49,950 nucleotides of DNA from a virus. A program made the position numbers and the translations under genes. This document shows, one piece after another, positions 21,410 to 29,306 of this stretch. A model generated the notes under the pieces. It did not search any database. It saw nothing but the letters and a program-made list of their open reading frames with translations, and was not told the origin of the DNA. Location: the IMG/VR virus record IMGVR_UViG_3300042544_002488, positions 1 through 49,950 of that record; one strand, 5' to 3'. Numbering within the stretch: position 1 is the first letter of the stretch; each line of letters begins with the position of its first letter.

Positions 21410-21742
21410 ATGGGGTTCCTGAATAAGAACAACAGGAAGAAGAGTGTTTACGACATTGATTTCTATGGGCATATAAGATTGCCTTTGGAGCTTGGTGGTA
21501 AATTGTGCAGAGTTGGTATCTTTGTGAAGTTAATGCCTGATAAGAAAACCCAGTACCTGAGCTTGAAGTTTATTGATCGTGAAAGTGTTTTTGAGGACAA
21601 AATAACTATTAAGACAGAGAAGATGCTTGCGGAAATGATAAACGATGGCAGTGTTTATGAGTTACCTGGTGTCAAGGAGAAGTTCGGGGAAATTGATAAT
21701 ATCGTAATAGATGGATTTAACGAAGTCAATGATGAATACTGA
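21410..21742 (+). CDS. Hypothetical protein, 110 aa
   Basis: The first ATG after the ssb stop is at 21410. Readings from 21161 overlap the ssb linker in another frame and are less likely, though coding-like residues extend upstream of 21410, so the true start may be a non-ATG codon just after ssb. The product has beta-rich GHIRLPLELGGKLCRVGIFV and a C-terminal acidic end. Function unknown. Confidence 0.55.
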   Translation: MGFLNKNNRKKSVYDIDFYGHIRLPLELGGKLCRVGIFVKLMPDKKTQYLSLKFIDRESVFEDKITIKTEKMLAEMINDGSVYELPGVKEKFGEIDNIVIDGFNEVNDEY

Positions 21743-22115
21743 TAGCGAATTAAATAAGGATAAACCTGTGTGCCGTCCCTGCGAAGAGAAGAATAGGTTA
21801 ATTGAGGGCAGTATTGTTGCTGGGCAGGTAGAAGGATATGGTATAATTGACAAGGCTAAGAACCTTGTTAAAGGCGTTGTTGATATGGTCAATGAGGACT
21901 ATGTAGATAATTTGGAGTACATGAGGCGTAAGGAGATATGCCGTAAATGTCCACATAGGATGAATGTACTTACAGGTAAGTTTGAGGAAAAGAAGGTAAG
22001 CAAGTTAGATAAATGTATGGCTTGCGACTGCTTTTTAATTAGCAGAGTAGGTAAGATTAGGGGTAAGGCATGGCTTAAAAACCAAGATTGTCCTTTGGGG
22101 AAGTGGAAGGGTTAA
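21729..22115 (+). CDS. Multi-Cys zinc-ribbon-like protein, 129 aa
   Basis: Begins at tandem ATGs (21729, 21732) overlapping the upstream end. Eight cysteines: CRPC, CRKCPHRMN, CMACDC and DCPLGKW. The second set looks like a treble-clef/zinc-ribbon arrangement with a basic KIRGKAWLKN segment. Similar Cys layouts recur in phage proteins of unknown role. Its 3' end overlaps the opposite-strand gene (22075-22344) by 41 bases. Confidence 0.6.
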   Translation: MMNTDSELNKDKPVCRPCEEKNRLIEGSIVAGQVEGYGIIDKAKNLVKGVVDMVNEDYVDNLEYMRRKEICRKCPHRMNVLTGKFEEKKVSKLDKCMACDCFLISRVGKIRGKAWLKNQDCPLGKWKG

Positions 22116-22344
22116 AGGTTCGTATGTGATACACTAATTCATATCCTAATTCGTGTATAGTTTTTACATATTTGTCTTCGCTTTTTTCAGCATTGTCAAG
22201 TTCTTCTTTAGTGAACAACTGAAACTCCTCTAAGCAACTTCTTGATTCTTGAATAAATAATCGGTTCCCAACCTTACCTAAGATTGTACCTTTTGTTTTT
22301 CTTACTTCAAGAAAGTCTGAGAATGATAGTAGTGTTGTTTTCAT
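22075..22344 (-). CDS. Hypothetical protein, 89 aa
   Basis: The start at 22344 (MKTTLLSFSDFLEVRKTKGT) is chosen; the longer reading to 22443 overlaps the upstream gene. Last gene of a small minus-strand operon. Tail-to-tail overlap of 41 bases with the plus-strand zinc-ribbon gene is unusual but leaves both frames intact. Confidence 0.55.
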   Translation of the reverse strand: MKTTLLSFSDFLEVRKTKGTILGKVGNRLFIQESRSCLEEFQLFTKEELDNAEKSEDKYVKTIHELGYELVYHIRTFNPSTSPKDNLGF

Positions 22345-22351
22345 ATTGTGA

Positions 22352-22612
22352 TTACAAGTTCTTATCAAGTAACTCAAGGATGTCCAACCATGTCTGTTTT
22401 TTCTTGAAGTAAATGTCCATTTCCATAGGACCTGCCTTCTCACGATTGAGGTAAACGGTCAAACCAAAAATCTCCGAATCGTCTTTAAATCCATAATACC
22501 CAGCGAAGTCAATTTGATTGAACGAGAACATTACAAAGCCATCTACATAGACTTTTACCCTGCCATTGTAAATCTTAAAGTCGTAGGTGTGTTTTTTAGG
22601 TTGTGTTTTCAT
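22352..22612 (-). CDS. Hypothetical protein, 86 aa
   Basis: Beta-rich small protein (YDFKIYNGRVKVYVDGFVMF, EIFGLTVYLNREKAG) ending in a helix. No known family. Seven bases separate it from the following gene. Confidence 0.6.
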   Translation of the reverse strand: MKTQPKKHTYDFKIYNGRVKVYVDGFVMFSFNQIDFAGYYGFKDDSEIFGLTVYLNREKAGPMEMDIYFKKKQTWLDILELLDKNL

Positions 22613-22615
22613 AGG

Positions 22616-22993
22616 TTATTTCTTTTTATTTTGTTCGAACCAATATTTAGTTGTATCGCCTAAGTTTGGTGTTTTACCTTCACTCAATGCCAATCTATAT
22701 TTTTGGAGTAGTTCAATTACCTCGCTTTCGCTATATGTAACATAGGGGTCGCAACCTGAAATGTATTTTGAATATTCTTCACCAAACATATTTTCTTTAA
22801 CCATTTGTGTTGCCCTTAATTCAGCAAACTGGATTTTTCTGTTAGTATTTGCCGGCTTAAAATTATCGTTTGGCAATCTGCTTACCAAACTATCAACCAA
22901 TGTTTTAAAATCCTCATTGGGCAACCTTAGTGCCAAAACCAATAATTGATTTATTTTCTCAGCATTATTTGGTTCTTCTTGTGGTTCTGCCAT
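22616..22993 (-). CDS. Hypothetical protein, 125 aa
   Basis: Helical protein. The imperfect internal repeat LRLPNEDFKTLVDSL / VSRLPNDNFKP suggests a small duplicated motif. It ends with a basic NKKK tail. Function unknown. Three bases separate its stop from the next start. Confidence 0.6.
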   Translation of the reverse strand: MAEPQEEPNNAEKINQLLVLALRLPNEDFKTLVDSLVSRLPNDNFKPANTNRKIQFAELRATQMVKENMFGEEYSKYISGCDPYVTYSESEVIELLQKYRLALSEGKTPNLGDTTKYWFEQNKKK

Positions 22994-23040
22994 AGTCTTT
23001 TCTTACGAGTTTCTGGGGTGAAAGTTACAGTGAATTGGGG

Positions 23041-23931
23041 TTATTTACCACATAAAAGACCGCAAGATGTTATTTGAAGCATATCCTGAAAGTCTGTACC
23101 ATCATTTGTGTTTATTGATTCAAAATTCATTTTTAACTGCCTTGTCTTTTCAATAAATTTTACAATTGAATCTGTCCTTTTATTAAATATTTCATCAGAC
23201 CTATCCGATATGTTTTTAAGTGAATTGTCTTTGCCGTTAAAAAAATATTCAGAAACATTATGCTCCCATCCTTCATACTCCCAAAACATTTCTGGGTGAT
23301 GTTCAAGCAATCCAATCCATTCGTAGAGGCGTTGATTAAAGCACATAGAACAATTTGTCCTTGACCTCCAAGCGAACAAAGCATCAATATCCCACTCCTT
23401 AAATGTATTTTTTATGTATTGTTCATCGCATTTTAAAACTACTGAATCCCATAGTCTTTGCCAAAAGAATACAGGAGGTTTTAATTTCGCTTTGTGATTT
23501 ATTTCATATACCATAGGCAGTGTTATACCTTCTTCGATTAGTGGATAAATAGGAGTTATATTCTTGTACCTAAAGTTATTGTATCCAATTCTATTTTCAT
23601 CTGCTCTAATTCCATAATAAACAAGCGTTTCCCCCTTACCAATAAACTTCTCCATTGGCTCTATTTTTGCCATACGAGTACAATATCTGGCTTGTCTTGA
23701 AGGTAAAAACCAGTTCATTTCATATTCTATAATTTCCTTCAAATCTTCACCAACCCTAATAATAGGTTTGCCTAAGTATGATTCTACTTTGTCTATCCAC
23801 TGTATAACTTCTGGCAATTCTTGACCAGTAGGATTAAACATAAACTCATAATCAATGTTTGGCTCTCTATTCAATTGAATCAAAGCCGTTGCTAAACTAT
23901 CCTTTCCGCTTATTGGAATTATATGCCTCAT
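23041..23931 (-). CDS. PP-loop ATPase, PAPS-reductase-like (second copy, divergent)
   Basis: PP-loop IPISGKDSLATA (residues 5-16) with the canonical SGxDS signature, followed by YEFMFNPTGQELPEVI. It contains FLPSRQARYCTRMAKI and GIRADENRIGY, typical of phage PAPS-reductase-family proteins, and NCSMCFNQRLYEW with a CxxC pair. The C-terminus ends CGLLCGK. It is not a simple duplicate of the gene at 8574-9449; conserved blocks differ. Thiolation or another adenylation-dependent nucleic acid modification is the inferred role. It is the first gene after the 24477-24508 promoter. Confidence 0.8.
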   Translation of the reverse strand: MRHIIPISGKDSLATALIQLNREPNIDYEFMFNPTGQELPEVIQWIDKVESYLGKPIIRVGEDLKEIIEYEMNWFLPSRQARYCTRMAKIEPMEKFIGKGETLVYYGIRADENRIGYNNFRYKNITPIYPLIEEGITLPMVYEINHKAKLKPPVFFWQRLWDSVVLKCDEQYIKNTFKEWDIDALFAWRSRTNCSMCFNQRLYEWIGLLEHHPEMFWEYEGWEHNVSEYFFNGKDNSLKNISDRSDEIFNKRTDSIVKFIEKTRQLKMNFESINTNDGTDFQDMLQITSCGLLCGK

Positions 23932-24046
23932 TATTATTATTTGTAATACTTACTACGATGTTTTACTTTTTTTGTTGCAGTAAATTATAGTTATTTACTA
24001 TTATTACTATACTTTATACTACTTACTTAACTATACTTCCTCTTTG

Positions 24047-24361
24047 TTAGACCCTGAGATTACTGAAAGTAGTACCATCCCCAAATTTGCTTCCAAATCC
24101 AGGTTGGTACCTTTCAGTTTCAATCAGTAACAGGTTTTCCTCCCCGTTGAGCCCTTTCGATAAACTGCCCAATAGTCAACACATATGTGCTATTAGGTTG
24201 GAGCCGACTTTCAGGTGATATGCCACCCATCCAAACACTGTTTCTCCTTTGTAGTCAGTTTGCGGTGTGTTAGGAATCCCCCCGGTACCGCTTTTAGTTA
24301 GTACCCCGGTGGTCTTTATTCCCTCCCGATACATAACCGAGTTGCTTTCCAGGTATCCCTA
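24047..24361 (-). other. GC-richer folded stretch with short protein-like frames
   Basis: This part of the 23932-24570 gap has visibly more G/C than its surroundings. On the minus strand three different frames read protein-like: one 52-aa frame (24176-24334), one 36-aa frame (24120-24230, starting MGGISPESRLQPNSTYVLTI) and a third ending FGDGTTFSNLRV at 24047. It also folds: CTGAAAG...GTACC with GGTAC...TTTCAG (24063-24115) and GGTAC/GTACC near 24280-24305. It may be a decayed gene, an untranslated leader of the PP-loop operon or a structured RNA. The bases from 23932 to 24046 are AT-rich with nothing recognisable. Confidence 0.4.
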
Positions 24362-24471
24362 TAAAAAGAAAAAACCCTGAAGGGTAGTGCGACCTCAGGG
24401 TTTCTTGGTAAAATACTGGGTAAAAGCCAGTAAAATCTTCAGTTACTCATTGACACGCACTACCGTAACAA
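24362..24471 (-). ncRNA. Candidate small RNA (~105 nt) or attenuator leader
   Basis: Bounded by a predicted promoter (24508-24477) and an intrinsic terminator: stem AAACCCTGA/TCAGGGTTT (24403-24372) followed on the minus strand by a T-rich run to 24362. An internal hairpin TACTGG/CCAGTA (24414-24432) is perfect. GGTAGTGCG near the RNA 5' end is complementary over 9 bases to CGCACTACC in the terminator loop, which would form a pseudoknot. No reading frame fits. If read-through occurs, the same unit would control the PP-loop operon downstream. Confidence 0.6.
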
Positions 24472-24476
24472 CGGAA

Positions 24477-24508
24477 CAAAGTTATATTGGGATTACGACA
24501 ATCCCAAA
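24477..24508 (-). promoter_or_regulatory. Predicted Bacteroidota-type promoter (minus)
   Basis: On the minus strand TTTG (24508-24505), 20-nt spacer, TAACTTTG (24484-24477): full consensus. It faces away from the plus-strand promoter at 24521-24551 and drives the small RNA/PP-loop operon. Confidence 0.75.
24487..24507. promoter_or_regulatory. Palindromic operator candidate
   Basis: TTGGGATT (24487-24494), five bases, AATCCCAA (24500-24507): perfect 8-bp arms in the spacer of the minus promoter and 13 bases left of the plus promoter's -33 box. Placement suggests a repressor site controlling both directions. As RNA it could also form a hairpin. Confidence 0.6.
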
Positions 24509-24520
24509 TAAAAGTTACAT

Positions 24521-24551
24521 TTTGCTGAAAATATTTTTTTCATTACCTTTG
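24521..24551 (+). promoter_or_regulatory. Predicted late/structural promoter (plus)
   Basis: TTTG (24521-24524), 19-nt spacer, TACCTTTG (24544-24551), 19 bases before the ATG at 24571. Full consensus match. It opens the packaging and head gene block. Confidence 0.78.
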
Positions 24552-24570
24552 GGGAAACTAATTACCCGTC

Positions 24571-24852
24571 ATGGCAAAGAAAAAAGATTCACCCGAAACT
24601 ACTGCTGAAACCACTACTCCGGTTATCGAGGCAGTTCCTGAAACAGAAAATGTCGTTACGATTCATGTAATAATGAACGGAAAGACGATTGTTAAGACTT
24701 TCACTGTTAAGTCTGAGGACGAAATAGAAGAAAAGATTAAGCGTATCCAGCGTTCTGTGAAGTTTTGGGGTTCTATTTTAGTCCGGATTCTTGTAAACGG
24801 TAAAGCCAATCAGAAGTTGATTGATAGGATTAATAAAATCCTCGGTAAGTAA
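24571..24852 (+). CDS. Hypothetical protein, 93 aa
   Basis: First gene of the structural block. Thr/Glu-rich disordered N-terminus followed by a small alpha/beta domain (NVVTIHVIMNGKTIVKTFTV, EEKIKRIQRSVKFWG). A small terminase or head accessory role is possible by position only. Confidence 0.6.
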   Translation: MAKKKDSPETTAETTTPVIEAVPETENVVTIHVIMNGKTIVKTFTVKSEDEIEEKIKRIQRSVKFWGSILVRILVNGKANQKLIDRINKILGK

Positions 24853-24872
24853 GCATTTAACCAAACATATTT

Positions 24873-25157
24873 ATGACAGAAGTTAAGCCCAATGGTGTAA
24901 AAGTAAAGCACCGTACCTCAAATTTTGAGGTAAGCATAGACGAAAATACGGGAAGGAAACTTAAAGTCAGCGTTGATGTAGAAAAAAATGATTTCATCAT
25001 TCACGGAATACCTAATCTGCTAAAGGAGGCTGAAAATTTCAAATTCAACCAACAAAGCATTGATGTAGATATTCGTGCATTAGATGAACTTTTTAAGCAC
25101 ACAATGGCACTTTTGTATTCAGCCCGAAACTCAGGACGGCTCGAAACAGAAGTGTAG
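24873..25157 (+). CDS. Hypothetical protein upstream of terminase, 94 aa
   Basis: Mixed-charge protein (VKVKHRTSNFEVSIDENTGR) ending in a helix (IDVDIRALDELFKHTMALLY). Located three bases before the large terminase, where small terminase subunits often sit, but no HTH is visible, so the function stays open. Confidence 0.6.
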   Translation: MTEVKPNGVKVKHRTSNFEVSIDENTGRKLKVSVDVEKNDFIIHGIPNLLKEAENFKFNQQSIDVDIRALDELFKHTMALLYSARNSGRLETEV

Positions 25158-25160
25158 TAA

Positions 25161-27530
25161 ATGCCAGAACCAAGAGCAATAAATTACGAAAAGATACTAT
25201 TACAGAATCTTTCAGACTTGTATTCAATGCTATTTGAGTACGGTGCTGAAAGTGTTATGCCTCCCAAGTATGTCGTAGAACTTGAACGCAAAGGTCATGC
25301 GATAAACAGCGACTATGCCCCTGGTGAATACATTGCCAAGGCTTTCCGAAAGAAACGAATAGCGAGGTCAAAACGGCTTACAGGTAAACTTGAACAGAAG
25401 TTCGGGCAAACACATACAAAGCAGTTATTCGAACAAGTTAGCGATAACTACATAGAGATTTTAGAGGGGAATTTCAAGGATGCACCTACGGTAATTGTTA
25501 CCGAGGAACGCAAACTTCAGGAGCAAGAAAATGTCCTTACGCATTACAGGGGCGGTAAGATTGTCAAGGCAGATTGGATTCCATATAGGAATGGCGATAA
25601 GTTTGATTTCGACACAACCTTCGTTAAATGGGTAGATTCATGGTTCCCAAGGGGGTTCAGTTATGCAACAGAATACTCTAAGTTCAATCTTTATTGCCAG
25701 CAAGCAGAGGATTGGTACCAAGCAGGGTATGATATAAACAATGCTTTTGGAATTGATGAACAGATTGATTTCTGCGTAGAGGAAAAGCGTAGGTATGAGC
25801 AAAACAGCCTGTACTATGTTTATAAAAACGGCAGGTTAAAAGATGGTAGTTATGATGGTGGCAGGAGGCGAATAGAACCTTACAAAGCACAGAAACTACT
25901 TTTGTACCTTCTTGATTGCGAGTTATCTGCTGTAATCGGTAAAATGAGGCAGTTGGGTATTACGAGTATAATTGGAATGGGTGCTGCTTCTAAGACTATG
26001 TACCGCAGAGAGTGGTTTACCAAGTACATTTGTGAGGATGACAGCAAGACCCGAAGCGTATTTGAGGATAAAATTAAGTACCCGATAAGCGAAACCCCAC
26101 ACTATTTAGTTCCAAGTAGTTTTAGCGACCAAGAAAGGCAGTTGAAGTTTGGATTAAAGGAGGTTAAGGGTAGAGTAGATGGGGCAAATTCTAAAGTTGA
26201 GGTAGTTCCTCCAAGTGCTACGGCTGTGAACTCAGGTAGTCCTCAATTAGTGCTTATAGATGAAATCGGGAATATCCCTATTCTGACTAAAATGGTCAAC
26301 GAAGCTCGTCCGACTATGTTTATTTACAATCCAGAAACCAAACGGATTGAGTACAAACGGCAGTTGTTTATGTGGGGAACCGGTGGAGAAATGAAAACCG
26401 ATAGTTTCGAAACAGAGTTTAAGGCTGCATTAGAGAATTGGAAGAAAAGGAATTTTAAGTACGGAATTATACCCGTATTTCTTGATGCTTTTTGTAAACC
26501 AGGTATCGAGGGAGAGTTTTACGAAAGTGAAAAAACGAATGCTTATTCGAAAATAGGTGCCGACAGAGATGCTACCATAAGTCAGTTTCATGCCGGTTAT
26601 CCCGTTCATATTGACGATATGTTCATCCGGAGTGTAAACACATTGGTTCCTATTTCTACCTGCAATAGTCATTTAAAGCGAATATGGGATTTAGAAGATG
26701 CTGCAAAACCTATTTACGGCAGATTTGAACCCGTTTTTGATACCAATAGTCCTACTACGGATATTAACGATTGGCCATATAGGGTTGTTGGAGTGATATT
26801 CGTGCCAATGGCTTACGAGGACGATCCACCAATAATTATGTTTCACGAACCCGATAAGAGGTGGAAGCATAGATATTTTCAGGGAACTGACCCGATAAAT
26901 ACAGAAAGTGGGCATAGTAAGTTTTCGAGTACGATTTGGGATGCTGAGTGGAATACCATTAGTTGTCAGTTATTTTGGCGTGTCCGGAATTTCATGGAGT
27001 GCTACCAACAGAGTTTATTGATGGGTTTATACTATGACCAAAAGGAGTGGAAGGGTACACCTGAGTTGATTGAGTACAATATCGGAGGGGATTACATTGG
27101 GTTTAGAGAACGCAAAGGATTTGACAAAAACCTGATTTATAACAAGGAGTTAAATCCTATGATGCACATTGACGGCTCAAGGATAGGTATAAGCAATAAG
27201 GCTGCTACTAAGGGTAAGATTATCAACAAATTGAAGGAATTATCTGAAATGTATGGGGATAATATTTACATTCAGGAGTTCTGGGAACAGCACAAAACAT
27301 TTATTCAGAAGGATACTGCTAACGGAGGCATTAAGTGGCAAGCCGAGAACCTAAAGAAGCATTACGATGATATTCTTTTTAGTTCAACTTTTGCGTATAT
27401 GGCTTCACAGGTTTATCAGAGTAGCCACAGGTATCCGGAGTTCATAGATGAAAACAGACCTAAAAAAGTAAAGAATACTTTTGTCAGGGATGCCAATGGG
27501 AACCTAAGGAGAATCACAAGTTTAGTTTAA
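25161..27530 (+). CDS. terL: Terminase large subunit
   Basis: DNA-packaging motor: ATPase plus headful or site-specific nuclease. The ATPase motifs are a variant Walker A region KMRQLGITS (about residues 261-269) and Walker B LVLIDEIG (about 363-370, DE catalytic pair). A C-terminal nuclease half is expected; GGDYIGF near residue 640 contributes acidic residues, but I could not place all three with certainty. At 789 aa it is longer than most TerL, with a ~250-residue N-terminal extension. Position upstream of portal and capsid genes supports the call. Confidence 0.85.
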   Translation: MPEPRAINYEKILLQNLSDLYSMLFEYGAESVMPPKYVVELERKGHAINSDYAPGEYIAKAFRKKRIARSKRLTGKLEQKFGQTHTKQLFEQVSDNYIEILEGNFKDAPTVIVTEERKLQEQENVLTHYRGGKIVKADWIPYRNGDKFDFDTTFVKWVDSWFPRGFSYATEYSKFNLYCQQAEDWYQAGYDINNAFGIDEQIDFCVEEKRRYEQNSLYYVYKNGRLKDGSYDGGRRRIEPYKAQKLLLYLLDCELSAVIGKMRQLGITSIIGMGAASKTMYRREWFTKYICEDDSKTRSVFEDKIKYPISETPHYLVPSSFSDQERQLKFGLKEVKGRVDGANSKVEVVPPSATAVNSGSPQLVLIDEIGNIPILTKMVNEARPTMFIYNPETKRIEYKRQLFMWGTGGEMKTDSFETEFKAALENWKKRNFKYGIIPVFLDAFCKPGIEGEFYESEKTNAYSKIGADRDATISQFHAGYPVHIDDMFIRSVNTLVPISTCNSHLKRIWDLEDAAKPIYGRFEPVFDTNSPTTDINDWPYRVVGVIFVPMAYEDDPPIIMFHEPDKRWKHRYFQGTDPINTESGHSKFSSTIWDAEWNTISCQLFWRVRNFMECYQQSLLMGLYYDQKEWKGTPELIEYNIGGDYIGFRERKGFDKNLIYNKELNPMMHIDGSRIGISNKAATKGKIINKLKELSEMYGDNIYIQEFWEQHKTFIQKDTANGGIKWQAENLKKHYDDILFSSTFAYMASQVYQSSHRYPEFIDENRPKKVKNTFVRDANGNLRRITSLV

Positions 27531-27541
27531 TTTTAATTTAT

Positions 27542-27811
27542 ATGTCAGACGAGAGGTTCATTTTACCACAATTTCAAGCCCCAAGTGAGGCACAACAGGC
27601 AATTCCACAGATTGAGTTGCCAGAGGGCGTAGCCAGAGTAGATTTCTTTGTATTCGAGAGAACGATGAAGAAAGATGGAAGTATGGATATGCAGTTAAGA
27701 ATTGATAGTTCAGACCCTGAGTATCCGAATACCTTGTCTGCCTTTGAGGTAGTAGGGGTATTAGAAACTGCGAAGTTCAATGTAATGCAACACAGGTTTG
27801 CTAAAGGATGA
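27542..27811 (+). CDS. Hypothetical protein, 89 aa
   Basis: Gln/Pro-rich N-terminus followed by a beta-strand pair (VARVDFFVFERTMKKDGSMD, MQLRIDSSDPEYPN) and a helix. Lies between terminase and head genes. It overlaps the next frame by 14 bases. Function unknown. Confidence 0.6.
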   Translation: MSDERFILPQFQAPSEAQQAIPQIELPEGVARVDFFVFERTMKKDGSMDMQLRIDSSDPEYPNTLSAFEVVGVLETAKFNVMQHRFAKG

Positions 27812-28397
27812 AAACATTGACCCCGACAGGGTTGATATAATCCTGCACAACACACAATTGAAGAAGTTGATAATCAAACGCATAAAGGATTTCAATGTAA
27901 GTCCTTTGCGTTTGACGGCTTCGACAGGGGTGAAGTACGATGATTTGAGATTGTGGCTAATTACAGACAGCGTAAATACTAAGTATATTAGTCATTATGA
28001 GGTACTTAGAGTTTGTGCATTGTTAAAAGTTAAGTTAAGAGTTCAGTTAATAATTGAAGATAAAGAGGTAAGTCCTGCGATAACAACAAAGCAAAGGTAT
28101 GACAGAGAAAAATCAGATAGAGTTTCAGAACAAAATCAAACGGAAATTACCGGATACATCAGCGAAGTTACGGGAGTTAATGCCAACTCATTTAGAGTTA
28201 ATAGAGTATTTGGTGAAAATGACGGCAGAAATAACCTCGGTGGAGGCGAAGCGGAGTTGCCCCAAGGAAATCAAGCACATTCTCAGGGAGTTGAGAAAAG
28301 TAGAGATACTGACAAAGATGTACCGAAAAGAGATTCAGGAAATATGGATACAAGATATGAAATATGGAGGCAAAGAGAGAGGGGCGGTTCTGAGTAG
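27798..28397 (+). CDS. HTH-like protein with uncertain 3' half
   Basis: The first ~100 residues look coding: IIKRIKDFNVSPLRLTASTG, VKYDDLRLWLITDS, HYEVLRVCALLKVKLRVQ, a possible HTH. From 28099 on, a second frame (115 aa) looks more protein-like, while this frame becomes polar and repetitive. The gene may be shorter in reality (frame change or early stop lost to sequencing), or the two genes may truly overlap by 299 bases. Confidence 0.5.
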   Translation: MLKDENIDPDRVDIILHNTQLKKLIIKRIKDFNVSPLRLTASTGVKYDDLRLWLITDSVNTKYISHYEVLRVCALLKVKLRVQLIIEDKEVSPAITTKQRYDREKSDRVSEQNQTEITGYISEVTGVNANSFRVNRVFGENDGRNNLGGGEAELPQGNQAHSQGVEKSRDTDKDVPKRDSGNMDTRYEIWRQRERGGSE

Positions 28398-28446
28398 TTC
28401 CAAGGCGGTTCGGGACAGGACAGATGAAGATTTTATTGAGGAATAA
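28099..28446 (+). CDS. Helical charged protein, 115 aa
   Basis: Strongly helical product (ELMPTHLELIEYLVKMTAEI, EIKHILRELRKVEILTKMYR) with coiled-coil character; compatible with a small terminase-like or head accessory protein. Overlaps the upstream frame by 299 bases. It ends just before the 28455-28486 promoter. Confidence 0.6.
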   Translation: MTEKNQIEFQNKIKRKLPDTSAKLRELMPTHLELIEYLVKMTAEITSVEAKRSCPKEIKHILRELRKVEILTKMYRKEIQEIWIQDMKYGGKERGAVLSSSKAVRDRTDEDFIEE

Positions 28447-28454
28447 TTTATTTT

Positions 28455-28486
28455 TTTGTATAGTTTCTTAGACAATTGTATATTTG
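28455..28486 (+). promoter_or_regulatory. Predicted promoter for virion protein gene
   Basis: TTTG (28455-28458), 20-nt spacer, TATATTTG (28479-28486), 31 bases before the ATG at 28517. Full consensus. An internal promoter here would raise expression of an abundant virion protein. Confidence 0.78.
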
Positions 28487-28516
28487 TATCAAGTTCAACT
28501 ATTTATTTAACAAAAA

Positions 28517-29284
28517 ATGGCTTTAAGGAATTATTCACTCATTGGGGTTTTGAACACAAACCCTTCCGTTGCTGCCGATGTGGCGATTGCAAACGGAGAA
28601 TTAAGTGTTCAAGATACTACCGTAACCGTTGGCAGTTTGTCATGGGGTGGTGTTATCAATTGGGTAGATGTTACAGATAACACTGTAACTGCTTCAAGTG
28701 CCGGTGTATTTCCTGTAAAGGAATTTAACACTGCTGCGGTTGTGCCTACTGCAAATACTCAGTACACGGTTCGGATTTTTCCTGACCCTGCAAGTGGGAT
28801 CAATCCAAGTACCTACATTTACATTACTGGTACTGTTGCTCCTGCGATTGCCGCTTTGGTTACTGCTATTGCAGCACAAATCACAGCAGATTCACAAGGA
28901 ACTTACACTGCTACGAATGTCGCAAACGACTTGCGTATTCAAGGTAACTTAGGTACTTTGAATCAGGAAGTTTATGACTTCAACATGAGCATTAACCTTT
29001 CTGTTACTCAGACCGTAGTTACTGCTTTGGTTCAGCCAAATGGTACTCCTGCCGTAATCAATGCCAACACAGGTATTCCTTTGGCAAATCTTACTGCTGC
29101 GACTTACAACACCTACGAGGTTGCCTACACAGAGAAAGTTCAGAATGCCGCAGGTACTTTTGAGGTATTCAATCGTGAGGCTGTTGTCTATGTAGACGAC
29201 ACCGCAGATGTTCTTTTCGCTGGAAGTTGGTCTACTATCTTTGGTGGTACAGGTGTTGCTGCCGATTACTTGGCTCGTCCGTAA
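28517..29284 (+). CDS. Putative abundant virion protein (decoration or fibre type)
   Basis: A 255-aa protein rich in Thr, Ala, Val and Asn (VTDNTVTASSAGVFPVKEF, TQYTVRIFPDPASGINPSTY), predicted all-beta with Ig-like repeats, as in capsid decoration or head fibre proteins. It has its own promoter and optimal-looking codon use, suggesting high expression. Role inferred from composition and position. Confidence 0.6.
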   Translation: MALRNYSLIGVLNTNPSVAADVAIANGELSVQDTTVTVGSLSWGGVINWVDVTDNTVTASSAGVFPVKEFNTAAVVPTANTQYTVRIFPDPASGINPSTYIYITGTVAPAIAALVTAIAAQITADSQGTYTATNVANDLRIQGNLGTLNQEVYDFNMSINLSVTQTVVTALVQPNGTPAVINANTGIPLANLTAATYNTYEVAYTEKVQNAAGTFEVFNREAVVYVDDTADVLFAGSWSTIFGGTGVAADYLARP

Positions 29285-29306
29285 TTCTAAATCGGGTATA
29301 TAAAAA

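Noticed and set aside
24387-24608. Plus-strand 73-aa frame across promoter and RNA elements
   Set aside because: It runs through both promoters, the palindrome and the terminator hairpin, and overlaps the well-supported 24571 start.
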